A stretch of DNA of 64,000 nt from Rosellinia necatrix (lineage: Eukaryota; Ascomycota; Sordariomycetes; Xylariales; Xylariaceae), in NCBI GenBank assembly GCA_021209875.1, contig JAGYVD010000004.1, positions 3,472,001 to 3,536,000 of the forward strand, written 5' to 3'. The position numbers were made by a program, and so were the translations under genes. Under the pieces are notes generated by a model. That model had not been told where the DNA came from and searched no databases. It saw only the letters and a program-made list of their open reading frames with translations. The first letter of the stretch is position 1; the number at the start of each line of letters is the position of its first letter. This document shows positions 1 to 11,894 of this stretch, one piece after another.

Positions 1-1479
1 GTTTGAAGGTTCACAGCCAAGATTGGCCGTTCTCAAGTTTCTGACAGGGCCGTCACGGGCCGATTCGCACTAAACCGTCGGTGGAAAAGACACCTCCGGG
101 GCTTTTCCGGGACCACGAAAATAAATGCTTGTCCGGACTGGCACCCAACTCCCTTCTCAGGGTCTGTCTACCAACCCTCCGGCGGCCATGAAATGGGGTG
201 GTCGCAGGGTGCTGGTTGCTTGCCACAGCAGTACGTGCACCACTGGGTAGAGCACATATAAAAGAACAGCCACAACGGCACATTCGCGGCGTCTTGATGC
301 AATCCGGTATCTATCACGTATGGTTTGACGAGATACGGGGACTGCTGTGGACAAGACCTGTCTTAGCATGTAGCTATTATTATCTATCTTATTATTATCA
401 GAGAACGCTCGAGCGGCAAACGCGCTCGACTCCGCCTATAATCCCCCTTGCAACCGGCCAAGGTACAGAGGTACCTACATACACGGTAGGTCAAAGTACA
501 GCCTGGTTGCTACCGACTAAGGTAGGTCCTAGTAGGCAGGTATCACGGCGGGCAGGTATGCATTACATACTAGTATGGTATCTAGCTGGAGCTACCTAGG
601 TAGGTAGGTACACTACCTACACCTAGGTACTTGCCCTTAGAGAAGCCCATCCAAACGTTCCAACGCCCCAACGTTGCGATAAAACATCCAAGGGCGCTGC
701 CAGGCGATAGTTCGATAGTTCGATAGTTAAGGCACGGCCCGGAGTCTACTACGTAGTGTACTCGTCCCCTCTCTCCCCAACCCCAGACCTGGAGACTATA
801 ACCAGATTGGCAGTGTTGGTGTTCAGCCCTTGGTTCACCGTCCCAACCTGGCACTTTCCCGATCAAAGTGGTGTCGATCGTTGACGGCATCATCATACAC
901 TGCCGCCTATGTAGTGTATGTATGTAGTGTAAATGCCATGAACAGTGCCACAGCTCCTTTCAGAACATAACTGAGACTTCACGTCCCAACTAGCCAGACT
1001 TGGTGGTCTGATGTGTGCGTGGGGGCGCCTGGCATGCTTGCCCGGGATTTGCAACACGGACATCCCACACTAGCAGGCATCCCACCCCCCCATGCAGGCA
1101 ATACCTGTCCCCATGTGTTTACATCGTATGCAATGGTGGTGGGTGGATTTCATGCTACTCAGGGTAAAGTATCGCCTATATTCCGCTTCTTTGCCGCCCT
1201 ACCACGCATGACGAGGAAGGAGAGGGGAGGGGGGGAGTACCCGTTGGTGGCGGCCGAGGGACGATGATGAAGGGGATTGAATCAAGGTCAGACGCCACCT
1301 CGTTGCTTAGGCCCCTCTACTATGGTATTACCCAGCAGCCCAACTACAGCAGGGCTTCAAGCTACCTTATACGTCAAGAAGCTCAGCCATCGTGGGCCAT
1401 GGCCACACCCACGCAGCCTTGCCCAGTCTTGCCCAGTCCACGAGCTGCAGTTGTAGTGGGCGGACAAAGGCAAGGTAAC

Positions 1480-1480
1480 A

Positions 1481-1512
<32 letters not shown>

Positions 1513-1518
1513 AAAAAA
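1480..1518. repeat. (GAAA)n microsatellite
   Basis: About nine copies of a GAAA tetranucleotide end in a short A-run. It lies in non-coding sequence. Confidence 0.9.
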
Positions 1519-2837
1519 CCCCGGTAGACCCAGCCGGCACAGATGGTGATACTGACGTTGGGGTTCTCATGATAGTCAAGTCGCACACACGCACATGCAT
1601 GTATCATTGATACGGCCTAGTGCTCCCCTCATCTAGTTCCTATTTTATTTGGTGTTGATGCGGCGGCGGCGGCTTGGATTCCGAGCGCCCGTGTGTTGGT
1701 AGACCAGGATAGGTGCCGTGTCATGAGTGAGTACACTACATTGCGGATCAGTCTCTTATCTTTGCGCCATCTGATGAACCAGGAACTGCTGATCCCCCCG
1801 TCGCTCATGATTCGTCCCGTACCTGCAGTGCGTATCAGACCCCCGAACAGCATGCTAGTGTACGGGATTTCCGGAGATGAACAAAGATGAGGTTTAGGCT
1901 GAGCCGGTTTTATCATGAGCACAGCACAAAGGATGCCATGAACACAACAAAGGCATGGTAGGGCGTCAGGTCCGATGAGAGGAGTGGCATACCAAAATTG
2001 CCCTTGTGTAATTAATTAGATAGCTAGAGCTAGCTATCCTTGTAGTTAGTGTTCTATGGAATTTCAATATTCACATGTCTTGGGGCGGCGGGTTAGCCAA
2101 GAGAGGCTGGAAGCGCCCGCTGGGATACACACCTATATGTATAAAGGTTACCTAGGTACCTACCTAGGGCTCTCTATAACTATCGACGTTAGGTAGCATA
2201 TGTAGGTATATGTATGTAACTAGGTAGGTAGGTATACACTACGATCGGGCAGCGGGCAGCTAATGTAGCTCTGGTATAATTTGAGGTCGAATAGCCAATA
2301 AAGTGCCGTTATTGTGCCGCTAGAGGACTTGACAGGTACCTAACTACCTACCTCAGTTAAGTGCCAGGTGCAGTGTTGCCCCTTATCGATACCGTCTTTA
2401 TTTGTAAACCGGTGTTGGTGTTGATGACCCACGGTCCCATCCTGCTACAGTCAGTGCCTGTACTTGGGGGTAACCCCTCTTATCACGAACCCCCCACCAT
2501 CCAACTCGGTACCTTAACTCGTCGACTTATTGTCCGATGTCGACCGCAAATCCGAGCCCGGGCGCCCTGGCTACCTACCTACCTACCTCGTAGGAACTAG
2601 GAATTACCCTAACCAGTCCCGAGCCAGTATGGTAGTGTAGATATGGACCACGGATCAGAGGTTAACTTTTTCCGGCATACCCAGTCTCAAGTTGCCGACC
2701 CTCCCTCCTGGCCAGTCGGGTCCACTCGAGAAGCCGCCGAAACTGGTGTGATCTAGCCGTCGGCGAGCACGGCCCAGCTCGCACTAGTGACTTATGGTTA
2801 CCTACCCATACTTACACAGCAGCAGTCACCAAGACAT

Positions 2838-2866
2838 CCACACACCCACACCCACACCCACACCCA
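2838..2866. repeat. (CACACC)n microsatellite
   Basis: Four to five copies of a six-base CACACC-type unit are followed by looser CCCATC-type repeats up to about 2905. No gene is nearby. Confidence 0.85.
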
Positions 2867-3508
2867 GTCACCCACATCCGTATCCCATCCCCATCCCATC
2901 CCTACTTGGTTAGATTAGGTAGTCACTACCTAGGTAGGCATGTATGTGTACCTGTACCACTCACGCGCATCTAACCTTACCTGCCCTCGCCCGCCCTGCT
3001 CTGTAGCATACAAGGAAGTACCTAGGTATGTAGACACCTTGGTGGTCGTTCCCTCCCAGCCAAGTCGGGAGGTACCTTGGTACAGACAGACCCCCAAGAC
3101 CCGAGGTGTCAAGTCGGAGGCGCTAGGTTAGGGTACTGCTGCATCCAAACGCTCCCCATGGCTTTTTCGGTGGGCGCCATGAACAGTCTGCACACCTCAT
3201 CAAAGAAAAGTCGCTCGTGCCAGGGGCGATAGCGGGTCTGCCGCATCCATGTCCCTCCATCAACCTCATCATATCCGTCGCTCAATACGCCATCGCCATC
3301 AGTTCCTATCTCTGGCTATCTATCTATTTATCAGCTGTGTATCATCTCCCACCCCCTCCATCTCACCACCCCATCTCGTCCTCTGACCGCTATTCTATCT
3401 GCTCTCCCCGGTCCGCTGTGGCAGAGAGGAATGCATCATCACCAGATGTTGAGATAGACCATCGCCCCATCTTGCCGCGTTCTTCCCCGGCTGTTCTGTC
3501 TTTGCGCC

Positions 3509-3560
3509 CGTGTCTGTGTCTGTGTCTGTGTCTGTGTCTCTGTCTCCGTCTCCGTCTGTG
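3509..3560. repeat. (TGTCTG)n-like microsatellite
   Basis: Hexamer TGTCTG repeats grade into CTCCGT-type units. All six frames stay open across the repeat, so the short reading frames here are a by-product of its composition. Confidence 0.85.
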
Positions 3561-3730
3561 CTGGACAACAGAGCTGGTGCGCGCACCTCGGCCCGGGCGA
3601 AGCCAGATGCAGATATCTGGATTGCTGCAACACGGATCAGATGTGTGTGGGGGAGCTATCTTGGTGTAGCTCATATTGATAATAGGAGAGTCAAGAGGGG
3701 CGAAAGGCCGAAGGGCTAGAAAGGGAGACA

Positions 3731-3790
3731 ACCAGCCAGCCAGCCAGCCAGTCAGCCAGACAGCCAGACGAACCAGCCAGCCAGCCAGCA
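3731..3790. repeat. (CCAG)n microsatellite
   Basis: Imperfect CCAG tetranucleotide repeats with scattered substitutions (GTCAG, GACAG) run over about 60 bases of non-coding DNA. Confidence 0.9.
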
Positions 3791-4689
3791 TGCGAGTTGG
3801 GGCCGAAACTCCCTCATCGCTACGCTATTCCTACCACTGCCACTCCGGCTACAACCCCCTGACTCGGTACATTTGCCCAGCATTTCATTATCTCTAGATT
3901 ATCTCTGGATACAGGGTACCGTCCCTCCTGGCCTGTCGTTTTTATCTGCAGCATCCCTCCTGCGCCGCGCGGTCCAGGGCAGTACCAGTCCGCCCGCATG
4001 AACATCCTCCTTTGAACAGCCTCAACAGCTCGAGCCCCGGAAATCCTCCTGTCCTCGCACTCATTCTCCCTCTGGATCGCCAGCTATCTCACGCACGCGC
4101 GCTTCCAACCAGCTTCTTTATACCCATCTACTTATCGTCCGGCTCCCTTTCTTACAGACCTTATCGGCCATTGTCACCCGACATCTGCACGTCACGACCA
4201 GCATCCCACGCTGACTTTCCCAAGGCCCTGGTCGGTTGGTATCAAGCCTGTACAACCGCACCCTGAGCCGCCCAGTAGCGCCACCCGGCATCCGAAGAAC
4301 CCCCCTTCCCTCCCTTCATTGCGTAGCTTTATATATGAACTTTTACTATTCCCCTTCTCGGCCCACAGTCTCTTCTTGAGTCTACTTTGCTTGGTCAATT
4401 GTTGCTGGTGGCAGTGCGGCAGTAGCAATACTCTATAATCAGGACCCCATCCACCCCCTCTCCCCTTCCCCCGGTGCAGAGGTGCCGCGAGAGCCCATTC
4501 CATGGACCAAGTATTCCCCACGAACCCATTGCCTGTTCGCTGGCCTCGTGTTCGATAGTACGAGTTGGGTTGTGAGTTTTTTAGTTTTTATTTTTTTTTT
4601 CTTAAAAAAAAAACTGCACGTCCTCGACCCTTATTCACCCGAGAAGCGTTCATCTCCGCAGCGCGTCATCGTTAGCCTCGTAGTGGTTC

Positions 4690-6153
4690 ATGAGACCAGA
4701 GGCGGCCATGTCGACACAGTCTTCGCTGTCGTCGAGAGCAGGGTCTCCTGCAAACATCAAACCCGGGCTTGACGAAGAGGTCTTGCCTAGTGGCCGGTGT
4801 CGATATATCCTACTAAACCCAGAGATTAAGGGTCAGCGCTGCGCATGCGTTGGCTTTACTCTTAACCGATCCCAGCCCGGTGTGTTCTGTCTGTGCGGTC
4901 ACTTATCTTGCTACCACGTCAAATCCACCGAGACGCCTCCTGATAAGACCGAGGTGGAAGAACTTCGACGACGCATCCAGATGTTAGAAGGGCAGCTAGA
5001 CCGAGACAGCCAGACGAGTATCGGGAACGCCCTTGGACAACTAGTGAAACGCCTCGGCGACCTTGAAGAACAGTTTGAGACTAGCAGAGATGAAATCAGC
5101 CAGGAGATGAAGGATTGCTATGGAAATGTGAGCCGCATGTGGGTATCATTCGATCAGCTTGACAGGAGGCAGACGACTTCGGAAAACAAGACTATATCTT
5201 ACGATGAACGGCTGGACGGTCATGACGACACTCTGCAGAGGTTGAACGATAGGATAGTAGAGGTCGACGAGGCCGCAATGGCCATGGAAGAGCGTGTGGA
5301 GGTGCTGGAGGATAGGCAACTCCCCTCTCGCCCCCATCATCGCCATCAACGGCAATCGACCTATGAATCAGAACGCGACAGGCGATGGTTGTCACAATAC
5401 GGTGGCACCTTACGAGCGCAGCCCCTTCTCAATTCCAATCAGGGCGCAGCACATGTCCCGTCAGAGAGTGTGACTTATACCCAGACGCGAATACCATGGA
5501 CTGTGCACGTGTCCCTCTTGCCCACAAAAACACAGCCGTTCCCGTTCGAGAAGGATACCAACGCATACAAACGCTGCTTATCTCGTGGGCTTCACCAAAT
5601 GGTTGCCGTAGGCGGGACAGATAGCGATTCGTTCAATCAGGCCATTGCTAAGGCCTTTAAGGGTCTTCTCCACGGAAGAGAATGGATGCCGTTGCAAGCG
5701 CGTCTTTGCGATGCGGTGACACTCGAAGGGTTACCCATGCTACGGCCTCTAGACTCGAGCTTGCTCGGCAGGCCGTATGACCTAGACTTCTTGAGGCAGT
5801 ATTGTGCAGTGTGTCACCCCACAGGGAAGGTCGAATCGCTTTATATAGCCATGGTTCACGATGCATTCTCCTGGCATTTCCTCCGACGATCCCCATGCCA
5901 TCTTGACGGTCTAGAAGCCAGTTGGGAGTATGATCAACTCTTGGACCGTGACGATAACTGGGACGATGACACAGGAGGGGAGCAGGACAGGCCACCGGCC
6001 GGCGACATAATACCGCCCCTGCCGTCCCTTAAGCGTACGGCATCGGAAATCTCGAGGGCTCCTAGCTTTAGTGCAGCAGAAGGTGACGGGTCACGGCCCA
6101 AGTTGGCACGTATGCAGGTCGAAGCGTGCAGGCAGGGGGTGGAAACGATATAG
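4690..6153 (+). CDS. Cys-rich SWIM-like motif and coiled-coil protein, unknown function
   Basis: A single uninterrupted exon encodes 487 aa. A second ATG at 4708 (Met7) would give 481 aa, and the sequence does not decide between them. Near the N-terminus, Cys51-x-Cys53 is followed by Cys67-x-Cys69-Gly-His71 and Cys74-x-His76. The outer pair fits the CxC...CxH pattern of SWIM zinc fingers, so zinc binding is plausible but inferred. Residues about 84-210 are strongly heptad-like and charged, with two or three coiled-coil blocks. Residues about 265-420 form a hydrophobic, evenly composed region that looks folded (containing MVHDAFSWHFLRR). The C-terminal 70 residues are acidic and then Ser/Pro-rich. 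I recognise the Cys motif as recurring in hypothetical proteins of filamentous ascomycetes but know no function. A nuclear or nucleic-acid-binding role is a guess. No neighbour suggests a pathway. Confidence 0.85.
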   Translation: MRPEAAMSTQSSLSSRAGSPANIKPGLDEEVLPSGRCRYILLNPEIKGQRCACVGFTLNRSQPGVFCLCGHLSCYHVKSTETPPDKTEVEELRRRIQMLEGQLDRDSQTSIGNALGQLVKRLGDLEEQFETSRDEISQEMKDCYGNVSRMWVSFDQLDRRQTTSENKTISYDERLDGHDDTLQRLNDRIVEVDEAAMAMEERVEVLEDRQLPSRPHHRHQRQSTYESERDRRWLSQYGGTLRAQPLLNSNQGAAHVPSESVTYTQTRIPWTVHVSLLPTKTQPFPFEKDTNAYKRCLSRGLHQMVAVGGTDSDSFNQAIAKAFKGLLHGREWMPLQARLCDAVTLEGLPMLRPLDSSLLGRPYDLDFLRQYCAVCHPTGKVESLYIAMVHDAFSWHFLRRSPCHLDGLEASWEYDQLLDRDDNWDDDTGGEQDRPPAGDIIPPLPSLKRTASEISRAPSFSAAEGDGSRPKLARMQVEACRQGVETI

Positions 6154-8687
6154 AAGCCTCCATAGCCTAGAAAACGCGATAGGGGCTGCACCCAGAATCA
6201 CACATAGACAAGGGACCCGGTATTTATAGAGTGGTCGGGGGTACGCGGGGGAGATGCCACACAAATCATCTCTGGGTCAGGTCTCGGACATCAGGGTCAT
6301 TTCACTGCTTTGTATCGTAAATACCACCCGCTCACCCAGTGGCGATCTCCTCTCGCCGTATTATTTTCTCTGTCCCTCTACCTTCGTTTCCAGCGGACAC
6401 CTCGGCCACTCGCAGGGTTAGTTCTGCTCAATATAGCCAGCAATAAGTTTTGATACGTCGCAAGTGACCATGTATGGCGGTAATTGTCGGCTAGCGAAAA
6501 TGAGAGAGAGGAGGACAGCATATGCACGGTCATGACCTTGAACGTGCGACTACAATTTTTCAAGATCATAGTATTTCCAACATGAAACTTGAAGGGGACA
6601 ATCCATCAGAAAGGGACTTGACTTCTCTGGTTTCCCCGGACCTACTTCCAGTGACAAGCTCTACTTTGCGCCCAAGGCAGCCATCTATTCCGCCATCAAA
6701 CTTGGAGAATAAAGTAACTAAAAACTGGCTGCATATAAAACTCGGTCCGAAGTAGGAACACTCCGAACCAGGTAGGTTTTGGATATAATATGTAACGAAC
6801 TAGGACCAGCGTGTTTGCCGCTTCTCATACGGCCCGGCTCGACCCGTTGTCTGTCAGGTAATAAGTGTAATAAACTATATTTAAAGGCATAGATGGCTAT
6901 TTCAAGTGAAGTTAGTGAATAACTAGAAGTTATAATACATATATGTAATAATGCACGTTGCATCTATGATAGTGGGTTGTATGATAGTACCTTAGTTCAA
7001 CAATAAACCAGTTTACACAGTTCTATTTGAACTATCTTATGATAGCCATCTGTCAGTTATATGACTTATGATCAGACAGCTCACGGCCCCCAGAGGGGCT
7101 GTAATGTCCCCGCTGATACCTGCAGTAAACTACAAATCTGGGCCCTAACATACAAGTTCTCATAACAAATTCATGAATCTTATCTAACTAGTAATCAAGA
7201 CTAAGACTAACGGGCCCCTTAACCCTATCGTTATCTTGTTTTTTTGTTCCTATAAACTATTCCTTGACCACTTGCACCCTTTTCTTTACGCCCCGTGCAT
7301 ATACGCGGGCGGGGTAGTGTTAGAGATAACATCGGGAAAAAGCCAACTTAGATATATATCTGCATAAATAGTACTTATACAAGGTTACTAATCTAGCGCG
7401 GTCATGCATACATGTATGTTAACACTCCGCAGCGTTGTAAAGTTTGGGCGATTCGAGACGGTAGACAAGATATTGAGTTAAGATTCCGCTGCAACTTTGA
7501 AGATAGGGGAGCCTAGTTCGGTTTCTAGTCATCAGAAACCCAAGAACGAGCTATAACCATTCACTCGGCCCAGGCTGGAGAATACGTATAATATAAGGTG
7601 GAATGGCTGGAGATTACTTTACAGAAAGAGCTTATCTCCTTCTGCAATAACACAAGCCATTTTTGAGACCACCAGCAATACGAACTGTGGCATTTAGATC
7701 TATAACAATAATATATTTAACTTCAATTCCGGGGGTCAGTTAGCCACACCCTGGCTCTTATGACCTAATTATTACATGATGATGTTTATCGTCATGTTTC
7801 TAACTTTCCTTGGACAATAAGAATGTCCTACTATCGAGATACAGCTCGTTTAGTCGCTGTGTATGAATACCCGTATCACTAGCATTTAAGTTTGTTTTCT
7901 TTTAAGTGTCTTTCAATACATTTGCCATCGCGCAGGCTAAATAGAACACACGATATAAATCACCCCAATTCCATGCTTGACTAATTAATATGCCGAAAGC
8001 GTTTATCCACCTACGCTATACGCGACCTGCATGTACAACAAAGCCTTCGTCTGCAGTCCGACGTATTACTTGAACATCTCCTTGTGCCATTTACTTACCG
8101 CTTTCGCTAGCCCCATAGAGGAGGCTCATCTTGAACCCAAAGCCGTATCAACTATCACACTCTTAGGGTGGGAGGGAATAACCAAATCCAGACACTGCAA
8201 CAATACCACTCAGGCTCGGTTTCTTGGTCCCTGTCCCATATTCCTTCCAGGTAACCACATCAAGCTACTCGTGCTTGCCTAGTTATTGTTATATTCTACG
8301 TTTCGTAATTTTAACACTGCCGGCACATCCCCGACAAAACGTAGACTCCAAGACTCCAAGAAGTCACGAGGCTGAAATGGCTAATTGCGGCCTGGGGCTG
8401 CTATGAGGCAACGGTTCGACATCATCGTGGTCGCTGATATAAAATGGCGTCTTAACGCATGTGCCATAGACATGCGGCCATTTCGGACCCGGGAAGCATG
8501 CTGGCCGACTCGGGAGACCGGTGGCCTTATAACTTCGGTACAGTGGCCTTCTTCCACCGTATTTGACGTGGACTGATCAGGAGGCGGTAGAGGTGGGGCA
8601 CGGCAGAAGCTCGGGGATATGTAGAGGATTTTTTGAGACAAGAATGATAGCCAACAGCTACTGGTGAGCGTTCACGCCAGTGCAATT
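6154..8687. other. Intergenic region, moderately AT-rich
   Basis: This stretch holds the 3' flank of the preceding gene and a somewhat AT-richer region (about 6.7-8.0 kb) with many stops in all frames. I see no gene, structured repeat or RNA gene before the tRNA at 8688. Confidence 0.6.
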
Positions 8688-8761
8688 TCCTCGGTGGCGC
8701 AATTGGCTAGCGCGTCTGACTGTTAATCAGGAGGTTGAAAGTTCGAGCCTTTCCCGGGGAG
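8688..8761 (+). tRNA. tRNA-Asn(GTT): tRNA-Asn (anticodon GTT), copy 1
   Basis: The 74-base sequence folds as a complete cloverleaf. The acceptor stem pairs TCCTCGG with CCGGGGA, including one T-G pair. The D arm pairs GCGC with GCGC, and the anticodon stem TCTGA/TCAGG closes the loop CTGTTAA. The T arm pairs GAAAG with CTTTC around TTCGAGC, and the discriminator base is G. The loop places GTT at positions 34-36, which reads Asn codons AAC and AAT. There is no intron, and no encoded CCA, as expected for a nuclear gene. It is identical base for base to the copy at 10757. Confidence 0.96.
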
Positions 8762-8768
8762 TTCATCC

Positions 8769-8774
8769 TTTTTT
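8769..8774 (+). terminator. Pol III oligo-T terminator of tRNA-Asn copy 1
   Basis: A run of six T begins eight bases after the tRNA's last base, the usual RNA polymerase III stop signal. Confidence 0.8.
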
Positions 8775-10756
8775 GTCTCTATTTTACCCCTCGAAACACC
8801 CGTTCTGTCTGTTTTATATTCGTTGAGACGAGATTTCATGTTATCCTTGGTGATTGTGGCTATTGTCGTACATCTCTCGTCGGGCACGTTTGCTGCAATG
8901 AGTTGGTTGCTTTCTACCTGTCCCTTTGCGGGAGGATAATTGAAAGGTCAGGCTCTCTTTGTTGGCTATGTATGCCGGTAGCCACAGTATACAGGATATA
9001 AGTGGGTGCAAACGGTCAAGTGCTCGACTTGATAACGTTCTGCTTTTGGTAGCGCCGTGATATAGCATTGCTCGTTATGTGGCACCGGGTAATTTATACG
9101 AAGACAGCCCTGCTGGCATCAATAGTGTTTGTTACTGAATATTATCGATTCCTCCCCGTCGGGGATTCTATATTCGAAAGCTGGACTACTCACTGTTTGA
9201 TAAATCAGCATCCAGGAGGGCTTGGGATAAGATCGTACCAATCTACGTTATGTACAACTTATTCAATAGCGCACACTTAGACACCCCTACAGCTGCGTTA
9301 TTTTGGCAAATTAAAAACCTACAACTGTGGACATGCTGGCTTTAGTCATTTTGAGGCTGGAACCACAGCACATTGGCCGCCGTCACCTATACAACAACAA
9401 CCCTGGGCTCACCGTTGACACCCACTGCCAGAAATAGCCAGTCAAATATACCCGAGGACGGTATATCCCAGCGAGATGCCCTTCTCTCGGCTAGGCGTGG
9501 GATAGATGCCGCAATAAGAGAGATAGAGACACAGAGAGAGAGCCTGGGTCAAAGGCGTTTTATATGTGGCAAGTTTAATCCATTTGGCAAGCTCACGGCA
9601 GCCTTCCTGTGACAAAGAAGTGGCTGTAAAAGAGGGGCTCACGCGCTACATTAAAACCATATCGTACTGTGGTCAAGTTTGGGGATCATCTTTTACTCGG
9701 ATTTGTATAGTATCTTTAACAGGGAATTTGCGATGCTTGTGGTATCGGTGGAAGGAATATGTAGGGGTCGTAATTACCAGCTAACCCTGGTCTTGATATT
9801 ACTACTATCGTCCGTCAGACCCCATGCGCGGCCGATCTTTACGGCGATCCCGCCGCGCTTGACCGGACTCATGAGCCGTAGAACAAAGGCGATAGGACTG
9901 GCCGGGTCACTTTCGCGTCTGGAACTCACAGGAGTATGGTTATTCCTCAAGTTGTCTATGGGATTACGTATTCCTTTAGCTACGCAGCCATTCTATGGTT
10001 GGGGGCGAATGTTATAGCTTTAGTATTGCCGACGATGATCGCCGTTTGGATTATTTCGTAATGCTAGGGAAAGAAAGCCTGGCGCAGCGTAGCTGATAGG
10101 AGTATTAATAATTAGGCTTTTCGGGCCTTGGGATACATGGGCCAGCCCACGAGGCCACTGGGAGTGTCGACGTGCCATATCGCAGCGGATGGCACAAGGT
10201 ATTGGCTGATCGAAGCCGCGTGGGCCGCTGCCAAGTAGATAGAGAGAGGGCTCTCTGCATGGTCGAAGAGGCCGCGGACACATATGTGGAGCGATTTGCT
10301 GGCGCGGTAGAGAGTGCCTCAAGGTGATGGTAGATTTGCACAGAGGTTATACAAGGGTTGCATGAAGCCAGAAATGATAGCTAGGAGATATATTGCACGG
10401 TAAGACCTAGGAGAGAGTGGTGTAGGTCTGCGGGGAAAGAATACGAGGGTCGTCGGATAGATACCGTAGTCAAGTGTTGCTGGGTTGTGGTTATGGTGGC
10501 TGTACGCACAAGAGTTGCAATAAGAAACAATTTGACGGTGTCGTCATGGAGACATGAGGAATCAGGGTTTCTAGTGGGATAATTCTTATCATCGGCTGTA
10601 GTGGTGGGAATAGGAAATCAAACGGCTCTGTAGTGTAACCTACCAAAGTAGGTAATTACCATTGTATTCAAGTAGGTTGGTTAGAAAGATAGCAGGGCGG
10701 TCGTCATTGCGCCTATTAATATGACTTATGCGCACTCTACTTTAACTATTAGCGTA
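8775..10756. other. Intergenic region between the two tRNA-Asn genes
   Basis: No coding frame here shows a family signature, and the flanks of the two tRNA genes are not alike beyond the tRNA itself. Nothing else structured is seen. Confidence 0.6.
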
Positions 10757-10830
10757 TCCTCGGTGGCGCAATTGGCTAGCGCGTCTGACTGTTAATCAGG
10801 AGGTTGAAAGTTCGAGCCTTTCCCGGGGAG
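10757..10830 (+). tRNA. tRNA-Asn(GTT): tRNA-Asn (anticodon GTT), copy 2
   Basis: This gene is identical over all 74 bases to the one at 8688 and has the same cloverleaf, GTT anticodon and G discriminator. The same-strand copies are about 2 kb apart. Sequence outside the mature tRNA is unrelated, so either the duplication is old or gene conversion keeps only the transcribed part uniform. Confidence 0.96.
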
Positions 10831-10834
10831 AATC

Positions 10835-10843
10835 TTTTTTTTT
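10835..10843 (+). terminator. Pol III oligo-T terminator of tRNA-Asn copy 2
   Basis: Nine T residues start five bases after the tRNA's last base, a strong polymerase III terminator. Confidence 0.85.
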
Positions 10844-11894
10844 CTTCACCCTTTATTTGCTCTTTTCCTAAACCTACTTAACTAGTTAATAAATAGTATT
10901 ATAGTGTTAGTTATATTTATACCCCCACCTACCTACCTAACTAACCCCTTTAGAGTACATACTTTGTATCTTGGATCTTGGTAAGCCTGCAACAATTATT
11001 CATTATCCCACCTTGCTAATGTCACCAATGATATTCCATACAGTTCCATATTGCAAGATCGTAAACTCTACTCACCTCCCTACCTACCTAAATCAGACGT
11101 TAATACTACTACTACTACTACTACTACCTAGCTACCTACCTAGTTTGCGGTATCATAAAAATCCTACTTATCTCAGAACTGCGTGCACCTCCAACTACGA
11201 GGTTGGTACCTAGGTAGGTAGGTACCTATCAACCACCTAAGCACCTCCCTAGGTCGGGTACATAGTAAGTAGCTCAATCGGAGGTGGGCAGGGCAGTACC
11301 TACCTAGGTACCTAAGGTATACTATACAGATCCTTATCGTAACCTGGCAGGCAAGATCAGATAAGAAACAGGTACGAGGTACAAGACACCTGCCAATCAA
11401 TGTAAGGCCGACATCACCATCACCGCCGCGGATACATGTATGTCGAGAAATTGCATCATGACTTGCCCTCAAAGGCACCCCTAACCCATCATATCTTATA
11501 AACTACCTACCGGTATTCCTCCCCAAGAAGTACTACGAAATTGTCATGCGTATGGTCTGAATAGATAGATTGGCAAACTTACCTAACTGACTTCGAACAC
11601 AGATACCCTCCATCGCCTCAAAGACCCCAAGAACCCCGAGGCACCAGTCATTAGGTCGGTCTTCGGTCGAATACCGATCAGATAGATCTCTACCGACAAG
11701 CTTATCCCCCCCCCGTCGCACGTTGACTACAAGTCACCTTTCTCACTACGACCTGTAACTATTGCAAATTGCGCCGGAGCTCGCTCGGCAGCGCTCCAAC
11801 TCGACCGAACCCGTACAACAAACAGCACCGGCCATTTCAAGGACGCCCATTCCCCTCATAGTGCTCGGCGCTTCGTGCGCGCACAGATTGCGCC
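10844..11894. other. Intergenic region with CCTA/TAGG strings
   Basis: Between the tRNA and the NCBP3-like gene there are several CCTACCTA and TAGGTAGG strings (about 10925-10940, 11130-11142, 11208-11226, 11296-11312) and an (ACT)n tract. The last few hundred bases are the probable promoter of the gene at 11895. No other gene is seen. Confidence 0.6.
11104..11127. repeat. (ACT)8 microsatellite
   Basis: Eight perfect ACT trinucleotides in non-coding DNA, next to CCTA repeats. Confidence 0.9.

Larger units (their letters stand above)
1..4689. other. Gene-free, microsatellite-rich region
   Basis: No frame here shows a recognisable domain or a convincing exon structure. The short open frames overlap on both strands and follow simple repeats. 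The region holds strings of TAGG/CCTA (about 591-632, 2148-2168, 2221-2233, 2573-2590) and several microsatellites listed separately. The last 300 bases are the probable promoter and 5' leader of the gene at 4690. They include a T-run followed by an A-run (about 4591-4613) that could fold as a hairpin or simply exclude nucleosomes. Confidence 0.6.

Noticed and set aside
3390..3791. Long overlapping frames on both strands around 3.5 kb
   Set aside because: They are created by TGTCTG and CCAG repeats, which lack stops in all frames.
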